A stretch of DNA of 64,000 nt from Corynebacterium cystitidis (GCF_900187295.1 NZ_LT906473.1:2728001-2792000), one strand, 5' to 3'; counted from the first letter of the stretch, positions 15,772 through 25,079 are shown. Notes: generated by a model from the letters alone, not told the origin. Program-made: numbers and translations.

Positions 15772-17244
15772 CTAGCGGAAAGCGAAGAGTGGGCCGAAAA
15801 CGAGCACTAGATCATTGAGAAGCCATGGTGCGATCAGGCCGACTATCTGCAATAGCCACGAACCCATCAGGGGTAATTCATTGGGAGCGGAACTTGATGA
15901 TGAATATGCATCATGGGTGGCAGTTGCGTCAGGGGCATCAGGAGCAGATGTCAACGAAGGATCCGGTGCCTCAGGTGTCTCGAGCTCAGACGAAGAGAAC
16001 GGACTCGAAGAAGAGCCGGGCACTATGTCTGTCCTTGGTAGGATCACGTTGCGTTCAGGAATGCCCTCGCGATTATTTAGCGTCCTTTGCATGGCGTAGT
16101 AGGCCGGCTTCCATTGGCCAGATTCAGTCATGAGGCCGGCCCAGCCTTCACCGCGCCTTTGCTTGTTAGCCCACACATATCCGTCATGGTGTCCCCAGAC
16201 TGTCAAACTGACGCAGGCTGGAGAATCAAGGCAAATATTCAACAGGTCCTCGTAGCGCTGGGTGTGCGCGCGTTCATAGCCAGCAACAGGTTCACTACCG
16301 TTGGTGGGGACACGGACATCCAGTTCGGTAATAGCTACGTGCATACCGAGATCTTCGAAGCGTTTGAAATTCTCCGCAACGGTATCGTCCAGTGGGGTGA
16401 CCGCGCGTAGGTGCGACTGTGTACCCACACCATGTACTGGAACACCATCTGCTCGAAGCCGTTTTGCCAGTTCATAGTAGGCGGTTGACTTAGCGTTTAC
16501 CGGCTCAAGGTTAAAATCATTCATAAATAGCAAGGCATCAGGGTCCGCTGCGTGAACCCAGTGAAAGAGGTCAGCGATGAAGTCTTCGGGCTCATCGGCG
16601 CAGGCTTTCAGGAAAGGATTCGTGTCGGTGCGTAGGCGTATAGGCTTATCAGCGGACCAGTCGGTGAGAATTTCATTGGTTACATCCCACTGGTGGATGC
16701 GTCCTGCGTAGCGGCCAACCACGGTATCAACGTGGTCTTTCATTACTCTGCGTGCGTCGTTGCACGTCCACGTTTTCGAATCTTCACGCACCCATTGAGG
16801 AACAGCGTGATGCCACAGTAAGGTGTGTCCTCGGACTTGCTGGTTGTTGTCCTGGGCAAACTCCACGATGGCATCGGCAGCGGTGAAGTCATACTGGTCA
16901 TGCCCAGGATGGATATGCAGCCATTTCATCTCATTTTCAGGCGTGACGATATCGAATTGCTCTTTAACTGTCTGGCGGCGCTCAAGCGTATCTGCATCAG
17001 GTTCTTCCAGCAGTTCACGTTCGACCAAAACTGCGGTGCCAATAAGTGGTGCGTCCTCGTTACCGCTGCGTAAAGAATTATGTTGGGCTGAGGCCTGTGG
17101 CAGGCTGAATCCTGTAGTGACAAAAGCAATGGCGAGAGTGAGGAGCAACGCTATATTAGTGCCAAAAGTAGCACGAATCGTGTGGCCCTTCCCATCTTCC
17201 CGTCGCTGAGCTGGAACTATAATGTTCGTATATCTGTTATACAC
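15772..17244 (-). CDS. Secreted GH10 endo-1,4-beta-xylanase with C-terminal membrane anchor
   Basis: A 490-aa protein. Signal peptide (hydrophobic core ALLLTLAIAFVTTGF, likely cleavage near ASAQ), GH10 barrel (about 60-390), Ser/Pro/Thr linker (about 400-455) and a C-terminal hydrophobic segment (LLQIVGLIAPWLLNDLVLVF) that could hold it at the membrane. GH10 motifs are clear: TPENEMKW, VRGHTLLWH, acid/base Glu in WDVTNEI, nucleophile Glu in VAITELDVRV, and GHHDGYVW near the end. It would cut xylan outside the cell; xylA, xylB and a sugar symporter 40 kb to the right would use the xylose. Start is GTG at 17244. Such an enzyme is unusual in Corynebacterium. It is a single-gene unit convergent with the transporter operon. 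Confidence 0.92.
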   Translation of the reverse strand: MYNRYTNIIVPAQRREDGKGHTIRATFGTNIALLLTLAIAFVTTGFSLPQASAQHNSLRSGNEDAPLIGTAVLVERELLEEPDADTLERRQTVKEQFDIVTPENEMKWLHIHPGHDQYDFTAADAIVEFAQDNNQQVRGHTLLWHHAVPQWVREDSKTWTCNDARRVMKDHVDTVVGRYAGRIHQWDVTNEILTDWSADKPIRLRTDTNPFLKACADEPEDFIADLFHWVHAADPDALLFMNDFNLEPVNAKSTAYYELAKRLRADGVPVHGVGTQSHLRAVTPLDDTVAENFKRFEDLGMHVAITELDVRVPTNGSEPVAGYERAHTQRYEDLLNICLDSPACVSLTVWGHHDGYVWANKQRRGEGWAGLMTESGQWKPAYYAMQRTLNNREGIPERNVILPRTDIVPGSSSSPFSSSELETPEAPDPSLTSAPDAPDATATHDAYSSSSSAPNELPLMGSWLLQIVGLIAPWLLNDLVLVFGPLFAFR

Positions 17245-17387
17245 TTTTCCACAAATCTAGACAACTAAAGGGTCGAAAACTCAATTGATGATCCTACACC
17301 AGCTATCTATAGAGAGCCGTATCGATGAAGCTGAATCGAAAGAGCTGTAGTGAATAGCCAGCTGGTCACAACTGCACCCTCCGCTTC

Positions 17388-18353
17388 TCACCGTCCGCTG
17401 GAGGAAGTATGCTGCAGGGTGAGGCAGTTACGCAAGGTGCCACTGGCGTACAGGCGAAGATCCTCAGTGATAGCTACCGCCTGAAGGTGCGGCCTCTGCT
17501 CTACCTCACGCAGGATCTTGACGACGGGCTGCCCGAATAAGCGTGTGGTCCAAGTCTCCCCGTCCAAGGATCGCTCCGAGACAATGGTCAGCGAAATCAC
17601 ATCAGTATCGATCGGGTAGCCGGTGCGTGGGTCCATCAGGTGGTGAAAAGTGCGGCCACCAACTTTTAGGGTGCGCTGGTACACACCACTGGTCACCACT
17701 GACTGCGCCGGCAGGGTCAGCGCCCCCAGCACCTGCGTGTCTGGGTGTAACGGGTGACGCAGGCCAACGCGCCACAGGCCATCGTCCTGGTGCGGCGACT
17801 GACCAAAGGTGAGCACGTTGCCGCCCAGGTTGATCAGGCCGGAGCTCGCACCCCGATCCTGCCACAGGCCCACAATCCGGTCGGCGAAGTACCCCTTGGC
17901 CAGTGCACCAAGGTCGATCTTCATGCCGGGCTTGCGCAGGAACACCGACTGCCGTTTTGAGTCCAACTCAATACTTGATGGATCGGTGACCGCTAACGCC
18001 TGCTCAATCTCGTCTTGACCAGGCACGCGGGCATCATGAAACCCAATGCGCCATAATTGCACCAGCGGGCCAATCGCAATGTTAAGCCGCGAATCCTCCG
18101 CCAAGCTATGCTCCACCCCCACGGCGATCAGCTTGAACAAATCGGGGTGCACAGAAACGGCCCGCTGCCCCGCCTCCGCATTAACCTGACCCAGCTCAGA
18201 GGACGGATCGTTGGCGCTACACCGCCTCTCAAACACGCGCAGTTGGGCCACGGCATCGTCGATAAGCGGTTCCGGCGACGCAGCCTCAACCTGCAGATCG
18301 ATGAAGGTGCTCATCATGTGCACGCGTCGGCTAGCAACGCGCACGATGGGCAT
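17388..18353 (-). CDS. apbE: FAD:protein FMN transferase ApbE
   Basis: A 321-aa ApbE without a lipobox or signal peptide, so cytoplasmic. Motifs: DLGALAKGYFADR (FAD-binding block), GLINLGGNVL, VVTSGVYQR and FHHLMDPRTGYP (Mg/flavin site). It transfers FMN from FAD to a Thr/Ser in the target motif; the 814-aa protein encoded just upstream carries such a motif ([10 protein letters not shown]), which makes it the obvious substrate. ApbE stop and start spacing (15 bp after the reductase gene) indicates an operon of three. GTG 18356 is an alternative start. A 3' fragment of a second copy lies at 8744-8996. Confidence 0.92.
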   Translation of the reverse strand: MPIVRVASRRVHMMSTFIDLQVEAASPEPLIDDAVAQLRVFERRCSANDPSSELGQVNAEAGQRAVSVHPDLFKLIAVGVEHSLAEDSRLNIAIGPLVQLWRIGFHDARVPGQDEIEQALAVTDPSSIELDSKRQSVFLRKPGMKIDLGALAKGYFADRIVGLWQDRGASSGLINLGGNVLTFGQSPHQDDGLWRVGLRHPLHPDTQVLGALTLPAQSVVTSGVYQRTLKVGGRTFHHLMDPRTGYPIDTDVISLTIVSERSLDGETWTTRLFGQPVVKILREVEQRPHLQAVAITEDLRLYASGTLRNCLTLQHTSSSGR

Positions 18354-18368
18354 CACCTTTATCCACCT

Positions 18369-20813
18369 TTATCCCCGGAACTTCGCAGCGTTGGTTCCGG
18401 CAAAACGGCCGAAGGTGAAGATGTCGGCCAAAGCGTTGCCACCCAGGCGATTACCAGCGTGGATACCGCCAGAGACCTCGCCTGCAGCGTACAGGCCAGG
18501 GATGGCCTGGCCACTGGTGTTCAACACCTCGGTCTGCGGGTTGATCTTCAGCCCGCCCATGGTGTGGTGCACCGCCGGACGCCGAGGGGTGGCATAAAAC
18601 GGCGCCTTTTCCACTTTCAGATCAAACGCAGACTTGTGGAAGTCGGGGTCCACACCTGCATCAACGTAGGAGTTGTACTTCTCAATCTCCTCGACCAATA
18701 CAGCCGGATCGACACCAATCTGCTCGGCCAACTCCTCTAGGGTGTCGGCGCGGTACAAGGTGCCGTCGTTACGCGCGACCTGCTGGTCCAGCTTCTCCTG
18801 GTTGGTGTTGAAAGCCGTCTTCTTAATCTCGTCGTCGGCGATCAAGAAGTAGAGCGTGCCGTTAGCGATTGCTGCCTGGGAGATCTCGTCGCGGCTGCCA
18901 AACTCGTTAACAAAGCGACGGCCCTGTTGGTTGACCATCACAAAGTTCGCAGGTGGGACCTGAAGGCCGGTAAACAGGGCGCCGGTCTTCGGGTCACAAG
19001 TAGGCAGCATCTGGATGAAGCCCATGTCGACGAGCTCCGCATCAGCCTGCAGGCCAAGATTGATGCCGTCACCCTGGATCGCAGGAGAGTTGGACGTGGT
19101 AGTGTCGTCGGCAATCTCCTCCCAGTATGTGTTGTACTGCTGCAACATCTTAGTGTTGGAACCGAAACCACCGGTGGCCAACACCACCGCGTTCGAACGC
19201 ACGATATAACGCTGGCCATTATTGATCGCCTCCACGCCACACACGCGGCCGTCCTCGATGATCAGCTTCTTCACATCCATCTCGGTCTTGATCTGCCCGC
19301 CGTGGGCGGTCACCCACTTCTGCAGAGCATTGACATAAGCAAAGCCCTCGTTCTCCGTTGGCTGGTGGCCACGGCGCCACAGGGCACCGACCGGCATAGA
19401 CACTTGCTCATAGTTGAACTCCACGCCGATGTCCTCAAGCCAATGCACTGACTCCAGCACGTTGTCAGTCAGCGTTTTCACCAACTCGTAGTCACCGTAG
19501 GTGCGGGTGCCGTTCAGGTCGGTTCGGCGGCCACCCAGGTAGGTTTGCATCCGGTGCCACAAGGTGGAATCGAAGAGATACTCCTTGTGCTCACTGGTGT
19601 CGTGACCGGCCTCAACCGCCTCGAAGTAGGCTTTGATTTCGGCTTGGGCTGCGTGGAAGTCCTCAAGGTACTCCTCGTCGATCGCGGACTGGTCGATTTC
19701 AAGCAGCTCCTTTAACGTGGCGTCCTCGCCGGGCAGCGCCGGGAACGTGTTCTGCCAGGTTGGGTCAGCTGCGTTCATCGGCCCACCGGTGCGCACGGTA
19801 TTACCGCCGACCGACGGGAACTTCTCCAGCAACACAACCTGCTTACCATTCTGGATCACCGAGGCAGCAGCCGCCAGGCCCGCACCGCCACCACCGACCA
19901 CAACCACGTCGGTCTCAAGCTCCACCGGCACAGCCTCCGCCTTCTTGTGCGGGCGTGGCCGGTTGCGCAGAATGTCAGGATCGGCGTTAGCCAACTTCAC
20001 CGCATCAGCCACACCATCAAGCACGCCCTGGCTCGTGGCAGTTGCACCCGAAACAGTATCGATGTTTAGGGTCTGGCCCTCAATGATCTGCTCCGGAATG
20101 CGCGTAAACACCACATCGGCAATACCCTGAGTCTCACCAGAAGTATCAATCTGAATATCCTCGATACGGTCATTGCCCAAGGTCACCGTCATCGGCAACG
20201 GGCCAGAATAACCCATCGCGCTGACCTCATAAGTACCCGGCTCAAACTTGATGTCCTCCGGAATATTCAGCTGGTTCGCCACCGAAATGAAGCGAGTAAA
20301 CCGCTTAATGCAGCTCTCCAAGAAAGCGACGGTTCCCTCGTCGATAAGCGATCCCTGATCGTCGAAAGCCTCATGCACGGAACCCAGAAGGAACTCGTTG
20401 CCCGGCATCACGGATGCGTCCACGCCAGGCGCGTCAAGGATTTGGCGGAGGTGCAGCTGCGCGCGCGACGAACCCTGGGTATCAAGGGACGCACCGACGA
20501 TCATCACGGGTTTGCCCTCCAGCGGGTGCACGTCATGTGACATCCACTCAATGAAACTATTCAGCGCACTGGGGACGGAATGGTTGTACTCCGGCGTTGC
20601 GATGATCACACCGTCCGCATTCTCCAGCGTTGACGCGGCCGAGGCAATCGGTTCCTCGTGCGAAATGTTCAAGCTGGCGTCAAACATCGGGTAATCGCGT
20701 ACCTCAAGCAGCTCGATGTTGAGGGTATCGGCGAAGTGGCGCTGGATAAACTGCAGCAGAGTACGGTTATAGGAAGTATCGGCGTTGGAGCCAACGATGC
20801 CAATAATGTTCAT
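18369..20813 (-). CDS. Flavinylated fumarate-reductase-like flavoenzyme with fused NAD(P)H:FMN reductase domain
   Basis: An 814-aa three-domain enzyme. Residues 1-180: NAD(P)H-dependent FMN reductase fold ([18 protein letters not shown]). Residues about 195-285: FMN_bind domain with the ApbE target site [10 protein letters not shown]. Residues about 300-814: FAD-binding fumarate reductase/flavocytochrome c domain with [10 protein letters not shown] near 308, GRRFVNE, VHHTMGG and [11 protein letters not shown]. There is no haem domain or signal peptide. This arrangement is that of soluble NADH-driven reductases of fumarate-like or acrylate/cinnamate-like double bonds, in which electrons pass from NAD(P)H through FMN and covalent FMN to FAD. 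A Leu (IQMLPT) sits where fumarate reductases usually have a substrate His, so the substrate may not be fumarate. Confidence 0.88.
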   Translation of the reverse strand: MNIIGIVGSNADTSYNRTLLQFIQRHFADTLNIELLEVRDYPMFDASLNISHEEPIASAASTLENADGVIIATPEYNHSVPSALNSFIEWMSHDVHPLEGKPVMIVGASLDTQGSSRAQLHLRQILDAPGVDASVMPGNEFLLGSVHEAFDDQGSLIDEGTVAFLESCIKRFTRFISVANQLNIPEDIKFEPGTYEVSAMGYSGPLPMTVTLGNDRIEDIQIDTSGETQGIADVVFTRIPEQIIEGQTLNIDTVSGATATSQGVLDGVADAVKLANADPDILRNRPRPHKKAEAVPVELETDVVVVGGGGAGLAAAASVIQNGKQVVLLEKFPSVGGNTVRTGGPMNAADPTWQNTFPALPGEDATLKELLEIDQSAIDEEYLEDFHAAQAEIKAYFEAVEAGHDTSEHKEYLFDSTLWHRMQTYLGGRRTDLNGTRTYGDYELVKTLTDNVLESVHWLEDIGVEFNYEQVSMPVGALWRRGHQPTENEGFAYVNALQKWVTAHGGQIKTEMDVKKLIIEDGRVCGVEAINNGQRYIVRSNAVVLATGGFGSNTKMLQQYNTYWEEIADDTTTSNSPAIQGDGINLGLQADAELVDMGFIQMLPTCDPKTGALFTGLQVPPANFVMVNQQGRRFVNEFGSRDEISQAAIANGTLYFLIADDEIKKTAFNTNQEKLDQQVARNDGTLYRADTLEELAEQIGVDPAVLVEEIEKYNSYVDAGVDPDFHKSAFDLKVEKAPFYATPRRPAVHHTMGGLKINPQTEVLNTSGQAIPGLYAAGEVSGGIHAGNRLGGNALADIFTFGRFAGTNAAKFRG

Positions 20814-20815
20814 GG

Positions 20816-21442
20816 TTACTTCGCCCCTTCGGCGGCTGTGTGCTCGGTGGTTATGTGCTGACTGATGCTGGCGATGATGTCGGCGAACGCCTCGAACTCA
20901 GCGAACGTGGCCTCCAGCGCCTCCACATCAGCTTGGTTGACCAACGCGCCGGACTCATCGAATGCGGACAGTGAGTTGCTCAGCAGGAACTCCGCCGGCA
21001 GCACGCGTGCGCGCAGCAACGGGCTCGTCAGAATCTGGCGCAGATGATCCTGCGCGCGCGACGTACCCAGCCGCCCGTAGGACGCGCCAACGATCATCAC
21101 TGGCTTTCCGCGCATGCTTTCCGGCGACCAACTGAGCCACTCGAGCAGGCTCTTCAACGGTGCGGGAATCGTGTGGTTGTACTCCGGGGTTGCGATGATT
21201 ACGCCGTCGGACGCTTCGATCGCGTTAATGATGTCTTGGACTTCTGCCGGCACCGACTGGTTCTCGCCCTGGTCCCCGGTGCCGCTTGCTGGGCGGTCCC
21301 CGGCGGCTTTGAATGCGGGCAGCGGCCGGATCTCGTGACAGGTGATCTCAGCGCGGTCTTGGAAGTGGTTCGCGATGAAGTGCATCAACGTACGGTTGGT
21401 GGATTCGGTGGCATTATTACCGATAATCCCGGCAAAGCGCAT
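20816..21442 (-). CDS. NAD(P)H-dependent FMN reductase
   Basis: A 208-aa flavodoxin-fold reductase (start [19 protein letters not shown], then [21 protein letters not shown]). It is clearly related to the N-terminal domain of the next protein, so the two arose by duplication. AAGGAGA precedes the ATG. It ends 2 bp before the 814-aa gene; with apbE they form a three-gene operon. It probably feeds electrons or free FMN to the flavinylated enzyme, but could also act as a general quinone or flavin reductase. Confidence 0.88.
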   Translation of the reverse strand: MRFAGIIGNNATESTNRTLMHFIANHFQDRAEITCHEIRPLPAFKAAGDRPASGTGDQGENQSVPAEVQDIINAIEASDGVIIATPEYNHTIPAPLKSLLEWLSWSPESMRGKPVMIVGASYGRLGTSRAQDHLRQILTSPLLRARVLPAEFLLSNSLSAFDESGALVNQADVEALEATFAEFEAFADIIASISQHITTEHTAAEGAK

Positions 21443-21710
21443 TGCGTCTCCTTGATCGGTTGGTCAAGAGCAGGGCTTGTCGGCTGCGCCCAGTGTGGCT
21501 GTTTGCCAGTGAGTTGCGTTAACCCCACTCACTTTCCTCTAATACTACTATCGTTTTTCCTTATGGACTATGGCTGATGGTGCTCGTCTGCCAACATGCT
21601 AAGAGGTGCCGGGGCTGGCTTTTGCGCCTGATTCTTTTCATCCTGCTTCATCCGTAAACACCACTATAAAAGCAGTTTTCACTTTCCAATCACCTGGCCA
21701 ACCCGAAAGA

Positions 21711-21743
21711 CCTGTGGATAACTTTCACCGAGTTATCCACAGG
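21711..21743. promoter_or_regulatory. Inverted pair of perfect DnaA boxes
   Basis: CCTGTGGATAAC (21711-21722) and GTTATCCACAGG (21732-21743) form a perfect 12-bp inverted repeat with a 9-bp spacer. Each arm contains an exact consensus DnaA box TTATCCACA (21713-21721 on the minus strand, 21733-21741 on the plus strand). It could bind DnaA or be an RNA hairpin. Confidence 0.7.
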
Positions 21744-21812
21744 ACGACCTGGGAAAACGCAATTTCCAGAAATTTGACCAGCGAGGTGAGCCCAGGCGCG
21801 CTATGTTGAGAT

Positions 21813-21871
21813 CTACCGGCACTTCGGGGGCGAAGCGCCGCACCTTCAACATCACAACACTCAAGGGGGAT
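21813..21871 (+). repeat. 59-bp direct repeat, copy 1 (leader of parDE)
   Basis: Begins CTACCGGCACTTCGGGGGCG and ends CAAGGGGGAT. It matches 22451-22509 at 57 of 59 positions. Within it GGCACTTCG and CGAAGCGCC can pair (one A-C mismatch) around a GGGG loop, and GGGGGA near its end is a strong Shine-Dalgarno-like sequence. Confidence 0.85.
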
Positions 21872-21910
21872 GACCTAGGAATGTTTACCAAAAATAGGTA
21901 CTTTGGTCTT

Positions 21911-22144
21911 ATGTCTACTAATACTTCCGTCAGTCTCGACGATCACTTCACGCAGTTTATTTCAGACCAGGTGTCTTCTGGGCGCTACCGCAACGCCAGT
22001 GAACTCATACGGGCAGGTCTTCGCCTGCTGGAAGAGCGGGAAACCTACTATGAAGCCATTAGGCAAGCGCTCATCCAAGGCGAAGAGAGCGGAGAACCTA
22101 CCAACTTTGACTTCAATGAGTTCATTGCCGAAAAGCTAGCGTGA
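21911..22144 (+). CDS. parD: ParD-family antitoxin
   Basis: A 77-aa protein ([17 protein letters not shown]...) of the ParD/CC2985 type: ribbon-helix-helix N-terminus with [20 protein letters not shown] and an acidic C-terminal tail that would wrap the toxin. It neutralises the ParE toxin encoded next, with a 4-bp overlap (GTGA). The start at 21911 matches the family; in-frame ATG at 21881 and further upstream would add residues not conserved in the family. The pair probably represses its own promoter. Confidence 0.88.
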   Translation: MSTNTSVSLDDHFTQFISDQVSSGRYRNASELIRAGLRLLEERETYYEAIRQALIQGEESGEPTNFDFNEFIAEKLA

Positions 22145-22437
22145 GAAATCTACGTTTTGCACCAGCTGCACGTGTCGACGTGGATGACATCTGGGACTAT
22201 ACCGTTAAGAAGTGGGGTGAGTCTCAGGCCGTCAAGTACGTCAAGAATTTGCATAACCGAATACGTAGGCTGCAAGAATTCTCTGCTCTCGGGCGGGACC
22301 GCAGTGACATCAGGGCGGGTTACCGCAGTATCGTCAGTGATCAGCACGTTGTTTTCAATAAAGAGGGGGAGGACTCGATCATCGTAGTGCGCATCTTGCA
22401 TCGCAGGATGCAGATTGACCACCTAGCCGACTACTAA
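22141..22437 (+). CDS. parE: ParE-family toxin (RelE/ParE superfamily)
   Basis: A 98-aa toxin starting at GTG 22141 and overlapping parD by 4 bp. Family features: [21 protein letters not shown] at the N-terminus, then [16 protein letters not shown] and the C-terminal [16 protein letters not shown]. ParE toxins usually poison DNA gyrase. No frame damage. Together with parD it would stabilise the surrounding accessory region. Confidence 0.9.
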   Translation: MRNLRFAPAARVDVDDIWDYTVKKWGESQAVKYVKNLHNRIRRLQEFSALGRDRSDIRAGYRSIVSDQHVVFNKEGEDSIIVVRILHRRMQIDHLADY

Positions 22438-22450
22438 TACGTACCAACAA

Positions 22451-22509
22451 CTACCGGCACTTCGGGGGCGAAGCGCCACACCTTCAACATCACAACATTC
22501 AAGGGGGAT
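22451..22509 (+). repeat. 59-bp direct repeat, copy 2 (leader of the 393-aa gene)
   Basis: Matches 21813-21871 at 57 of 59 positions, including the potential stem-loop, and ends 7 bp before the ATG at 22517. Both copies sit immediately upstream of a gene, so the repeat probably acts in the 5' leader or promoter. Confidence 0.85.
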
Positions 22510-22516
22510 CGCCATC

Positions 22517-23698
22517 ATGGCGAATACAACAACCAAAGAAACTGCTGCTTTAGCCACTCTTTATGACCTGGCAGGCATGCCCACCGAGCTGATCGACGAG
22601 GGCATCGCCGATAGTTTTGAACTCTCACCGCTGACCGACAAAGATACCGCTTTGTTCCTTGCAGCTGTTACCATGCACCACCATCAGATTGATACGCAGG
22701 TGCGGGACATTATCCGCGACGCGTTCGGTTTCACACCGAACTTCCCTACCATTGAAAAGGCCTTCCAGGAGGTCACCGAAGTCTTACGGGCCTACCGGGC
22801 TGATTTCACTCCTTTGTATATGAATGAGCAGGACAAGGCATGGGTTCGTGGCATCCTTTTAAGTTCACCGGTGGTCACCAGCCTGATCTATGGCGGTCAC
22901 GTCCAGGTGCCCATCACCGAGGTCACCAACACCAACCCGTCGTCAAGCGCGACACTGAAGCGCTACACACAGCTCCTCGTCGATGCATGCGATTTTACTG
23001 AGCATGACTTGCACGTGTGCCAGAACGAGATGTGGGAAATCGGCGCGTATGCTTCCGAGCGGTTTGACGGGCTTTTGCGCATGATTGATCGCGATGAGCC
23101 GCATCTTCCGTTGCATCCGTATGGTCAGCCAGATCCCCGTCTTGCACGCTGGATTGACAATAATGCACCTGAGTTGCGCATGTTTAACCCGCAGATGCAG
23201 CAAACGATGCTGGTAGCAGTGTTGGGGCGGGCTTACCTTGCCAGCGTGGACCCGCGGTGCGGCGGTGTCGAGCTCACGGATTACGCCCGGGCGTGTCTTG
23301 CGGATTCGCTGCATTACGCGCCCGGAATCCTGGATATGCTGCCGGTGACCATGCATGAGGATGAGGCGTCGATCGCGTACATGGACAACCTCATCGCGTA
23401 CCTGGGCCAGTCGGAGGCCGCGCGTGCCATGGGTGTGCCCAGGGACACTGTGATGCATGAGCTGCACGAGTTGTGCCACGTGCCCGAGACTGCGTCGGCT
23501 GCGACCTTGCCCCGCGACAATTGGGCTGCGCGGGCCGTACTTGGGATTCAGCGCACGGACATTTGGGAGCTTGACGACGAGCCCCTCTCCCCCATGGGCC
23601 ACATGATCCTGCGGAAGAGTCTTGCCAATGCAACGCGCGCGTACTGGGACAACGGGTACGCGGGGGGACCTGACCCATTGGTGGTGGAGATGGACTGA
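22517..23698 (+). CDS. Unrecognised 393-aa protein, family A (paralogue of 35262-36482)
   Basis: I do not recognise the family. The protein is soluble-looking, acidic and rich in helices, with no signal peptide or membrane span. It aligns over most of its length with the 406-aa protein at 35262: shared features include LYDLAGMPTELIDEGIAD near residue 15, a W-V-R/L-G block near 115, TNTNP near 140 and YLAS near 245. A second, damaged copy lies at 34708-35253. The leader is a 59-bp repeat also found before parDE. These genes lie on both sides of the Rhs toxin locus. Function unknown; an accessory or immunity-like role is only a guess. Confidence 0.75.
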   Translation: MANTTTKETAALATLYDLAGMPTELIDEGIADSFELSPLTDKDTALFLAAVTMHHHQIDTQVRDIIRDAFGFTPNFPTIEKAFQEVTEVLRAYRADFTPLYMNEQDKAWVRGILLSSPVVTSLIYGGHVQVPITEVTNTNPSSSATLKRYTQLLVDACDFTEHDLHVCQNEMWEIGAYASERFDGLLRMIDRDEPHLPLHPYGQPDPRLARWIDNNAPELRMFNPQMQQTMLVAVLGRAYLASVDPRCGGVELTDYARACLADSLHYAPGILDMLPVTMHEDEASIAYMDNLIAYLGQSEAARAMGVPRDTVMHELHELCHVPETASAATLPRDNWAARAVLGIQRTDIWELDDEPLSPMGHMILRKSLANATRAYWDNGYAGGPDPLVVEMD

Positions 23699-23746
23699 TG
23701 CCCGCTGAGAGCTGGGAAAGGTAGCCTGCTTGTTATGGTCCGTTAG

Positions 23747-23866
23747 ATGTGTTCGCAACAGTTTAAAAGTGATGCTGGCCAGATGCATGAAGACTCGGAT
23801 GTCTCCATGGCCAAGATCGCTTCAGATCTCGGGGTTAACAGAGGATCAATTAAATACCAGGGTGCA
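23747..23866 (+). pseudogene. IS3-family OrfA fragment
   Basis: About 40 codons similar to the helix-turn-helix end of IS3 OrfA (QQFKSDAGQMHEDSDVSMAK, then IASDLGVNRGSIKY). No OrfB follows and the frame runs into unrelated sequence after 23866, so it is a relic. Confidence 0.7.
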
Positions 23867-23939
23867 GAAATTCGGTACCGGCCAGCCGAGCCCGACGTGC
23901 TGAAGAAGCAGACACCCTCGGTCACTGCTTTCTTGAAGC

Positions 23940-24356
23940 CTATTTTTTCAAAACTGATCCATCAGGCATAGTAATTGTGCACTCGTTAACATCGAAATAA
24001 GCCAGACCTAATTCTTTTGCCTTCTCGCGGGCGAAGGCTTCAACTTTCTCAGCGAGCCCGTAGCCAAACCAGCCATAAACATAATCAGCATCAGCTACGT
24101 AATCTACAAACAGGTCATCGTAGAGAAGAACTTCGTCTGAGGCTTCGATCATGGCATCGAGTTCTTCTTCGTCAGCCTCGTCGGGATTAAAAGCAGGGAA
24201 TTTCTCGCTCAAGTCCAAGTAGAAATTATTAGCTCGTTCGGATTCTTCACCCCGATACGAAGGATCGTGCATCGCTCGATTCTTCCATTCAGCAACGTCC
24301 TCGTATGTTGAACACGGCACGGCGGCAGGATCGAACGCCATCAATTCCCAGGTCAT
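23940..24356 (-). CDS. Hypothetical protein, possible immunity protein
   Basis: A 138-aa, very acidic protein (MTWELMAFDPAAVP..., central DEADEEELDAMIEASDEV, C-terminal YGWFGYGLAEKV...). I do not recognise the family with certainty. ATG 24356 has AGGAAG 6 bp upstream; a TTG at 24362 is an alternative. It is the most distal gene of the leftward Rhs toxin locus, where unrelated immunity genes commonly accumulate, and its size and charge fit that role. Confidence 0.6.
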   Translation of the reverse strand: MTWELMAFDPAAVPCSTYEDVAEWKNRAMHDPSYRGEESERANNFYLDLSEKFPAFNPDEADEEELDAMIEASDEVLLYDDLFVDYVADADYVYGWFGYGLAEKVEAFAREKAKELGLAYFDVNECTITMPDGSVLKK

Positions 24357-24428
24357 AAGCAACTTCCTATTGTTCTAATGAAATGCTGGTTCCGGTCCAG
24401 TGTAGCCAATGTTTGCAAGTACGGCAGG

Positions 24429-25079
24429 TTAGCCGTGTTGGGTGATATAACTGTCGGTAAGCCGTTGGGCATTAGCGATTTCTTCTGCCACAGACCATTT
24501 GCCTGGTCGGCCTTCGGGGTTGGTGGTCCTGTAATCCTTCACAGTCAAGGATTGGACGTAGTCGCGGGCTTTATCCCAGTGCCCTAAATGAAGATACGTT
24601 AATAACGGGGCGTATGTGCTATTGATCAGTCTCCAGTATTTTCCGTCACCGATCTGGTCAGAAAAATCACTCTCAAGGCTGGCTTCAAGGATGTCAATAT
24701 CAGGGCCGATTATCTTTTTGAGTTCATCCCACAATGGTCCTTCACCGGTTGCTTCTGCTTCATACATTGACGGCCACCCCCAGGTATCTTCGTTCATTGC
24801 TAGCATTCGTCCTGCTTCTTTCTTCGCCGGTACCGGCACACGCGAGGATTTCTCTCGTAGAGCTTGCTCGAAAGGGCCAAGCTTGGTCGAATACACTACC
24901 GCCCCAAGATCAACATCGACGTTGCCGCGTGGTGCCCATGTCGGTTCGTCCCAGAATTCGAGGATTATGTCCCCACCATCCAACGTTTTACGCCATTCAC
25001 GCTCCCGTGTGCCCGTACCTTTATATCCGCGTTCAGCGAACCAGTCATCTAATTTCGCTAAGACTCGTGCCACACCCAT
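24429..25079 (-). CDS. Predicted immunity protein, paralogue 1 of the Rhs nuclease toxin
   Basis: A 216-aa soluble protein (MGVARVLAKLDDWFAERGYK...) with close paralogues at 25325 and 27153. The central and C-terminal parts are almost identical to the 27153 copy; the N-terminal part differs (TGTREREWRKTLDGG). I know no named domain. Because the 27153 copy lies right behind the Rhs toxin gene, the family is most likely its immunity protein. Nothing here suggests damage. Confidence 0.7.
   Translation of the reverse strand: MGVARVLAKLDDWFAERGYKGTGTREREWRKTLDGGDIILEFWDEPTWAPRGNVDVDLGAVVYSTKLGPFEQALREKSSRVPVPAKKEAGRMLAMNEDTWGWPSMYEAEATGEGPLWDELKKIIGPDIDILEASLESDFSDQIGDGKYWRLINSTYAPLLTYLHLGHWDKARDYVQSLTVKDYRTTNPEGRPGKWSVAEEIANAQRLTDSYITQHG

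Larger units (their letters stand above)
21443..21910. other. Intergenic region with divergent promoters, DnaA-box pair and leader repeat
   Basis: About 470 bp with no credible gene. It holds the start region of the leftward flavoenzyme operon, the paired DnaA boxes (21711-21743) and the first copy of a 59-bp repeat (21813-21871) that also precedes the gene at 22517. Confidence 0.6.

Noticed and set aside
15825..16133. Plus-strand open frames across the xylanase tail
   Set aside because: They are antisense to the GH10 gene with the linker encoded opposite; no domain or ribosome site.
22943..23788. Minus-strand open frame of 281 codons across the 393-aa gene
   Set aside because: It mirrors the codon pattern of the plus-strand gene. 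The same shadow appears opposite the damaged copy at 34681-35268, which shows that it follows the coding strand.
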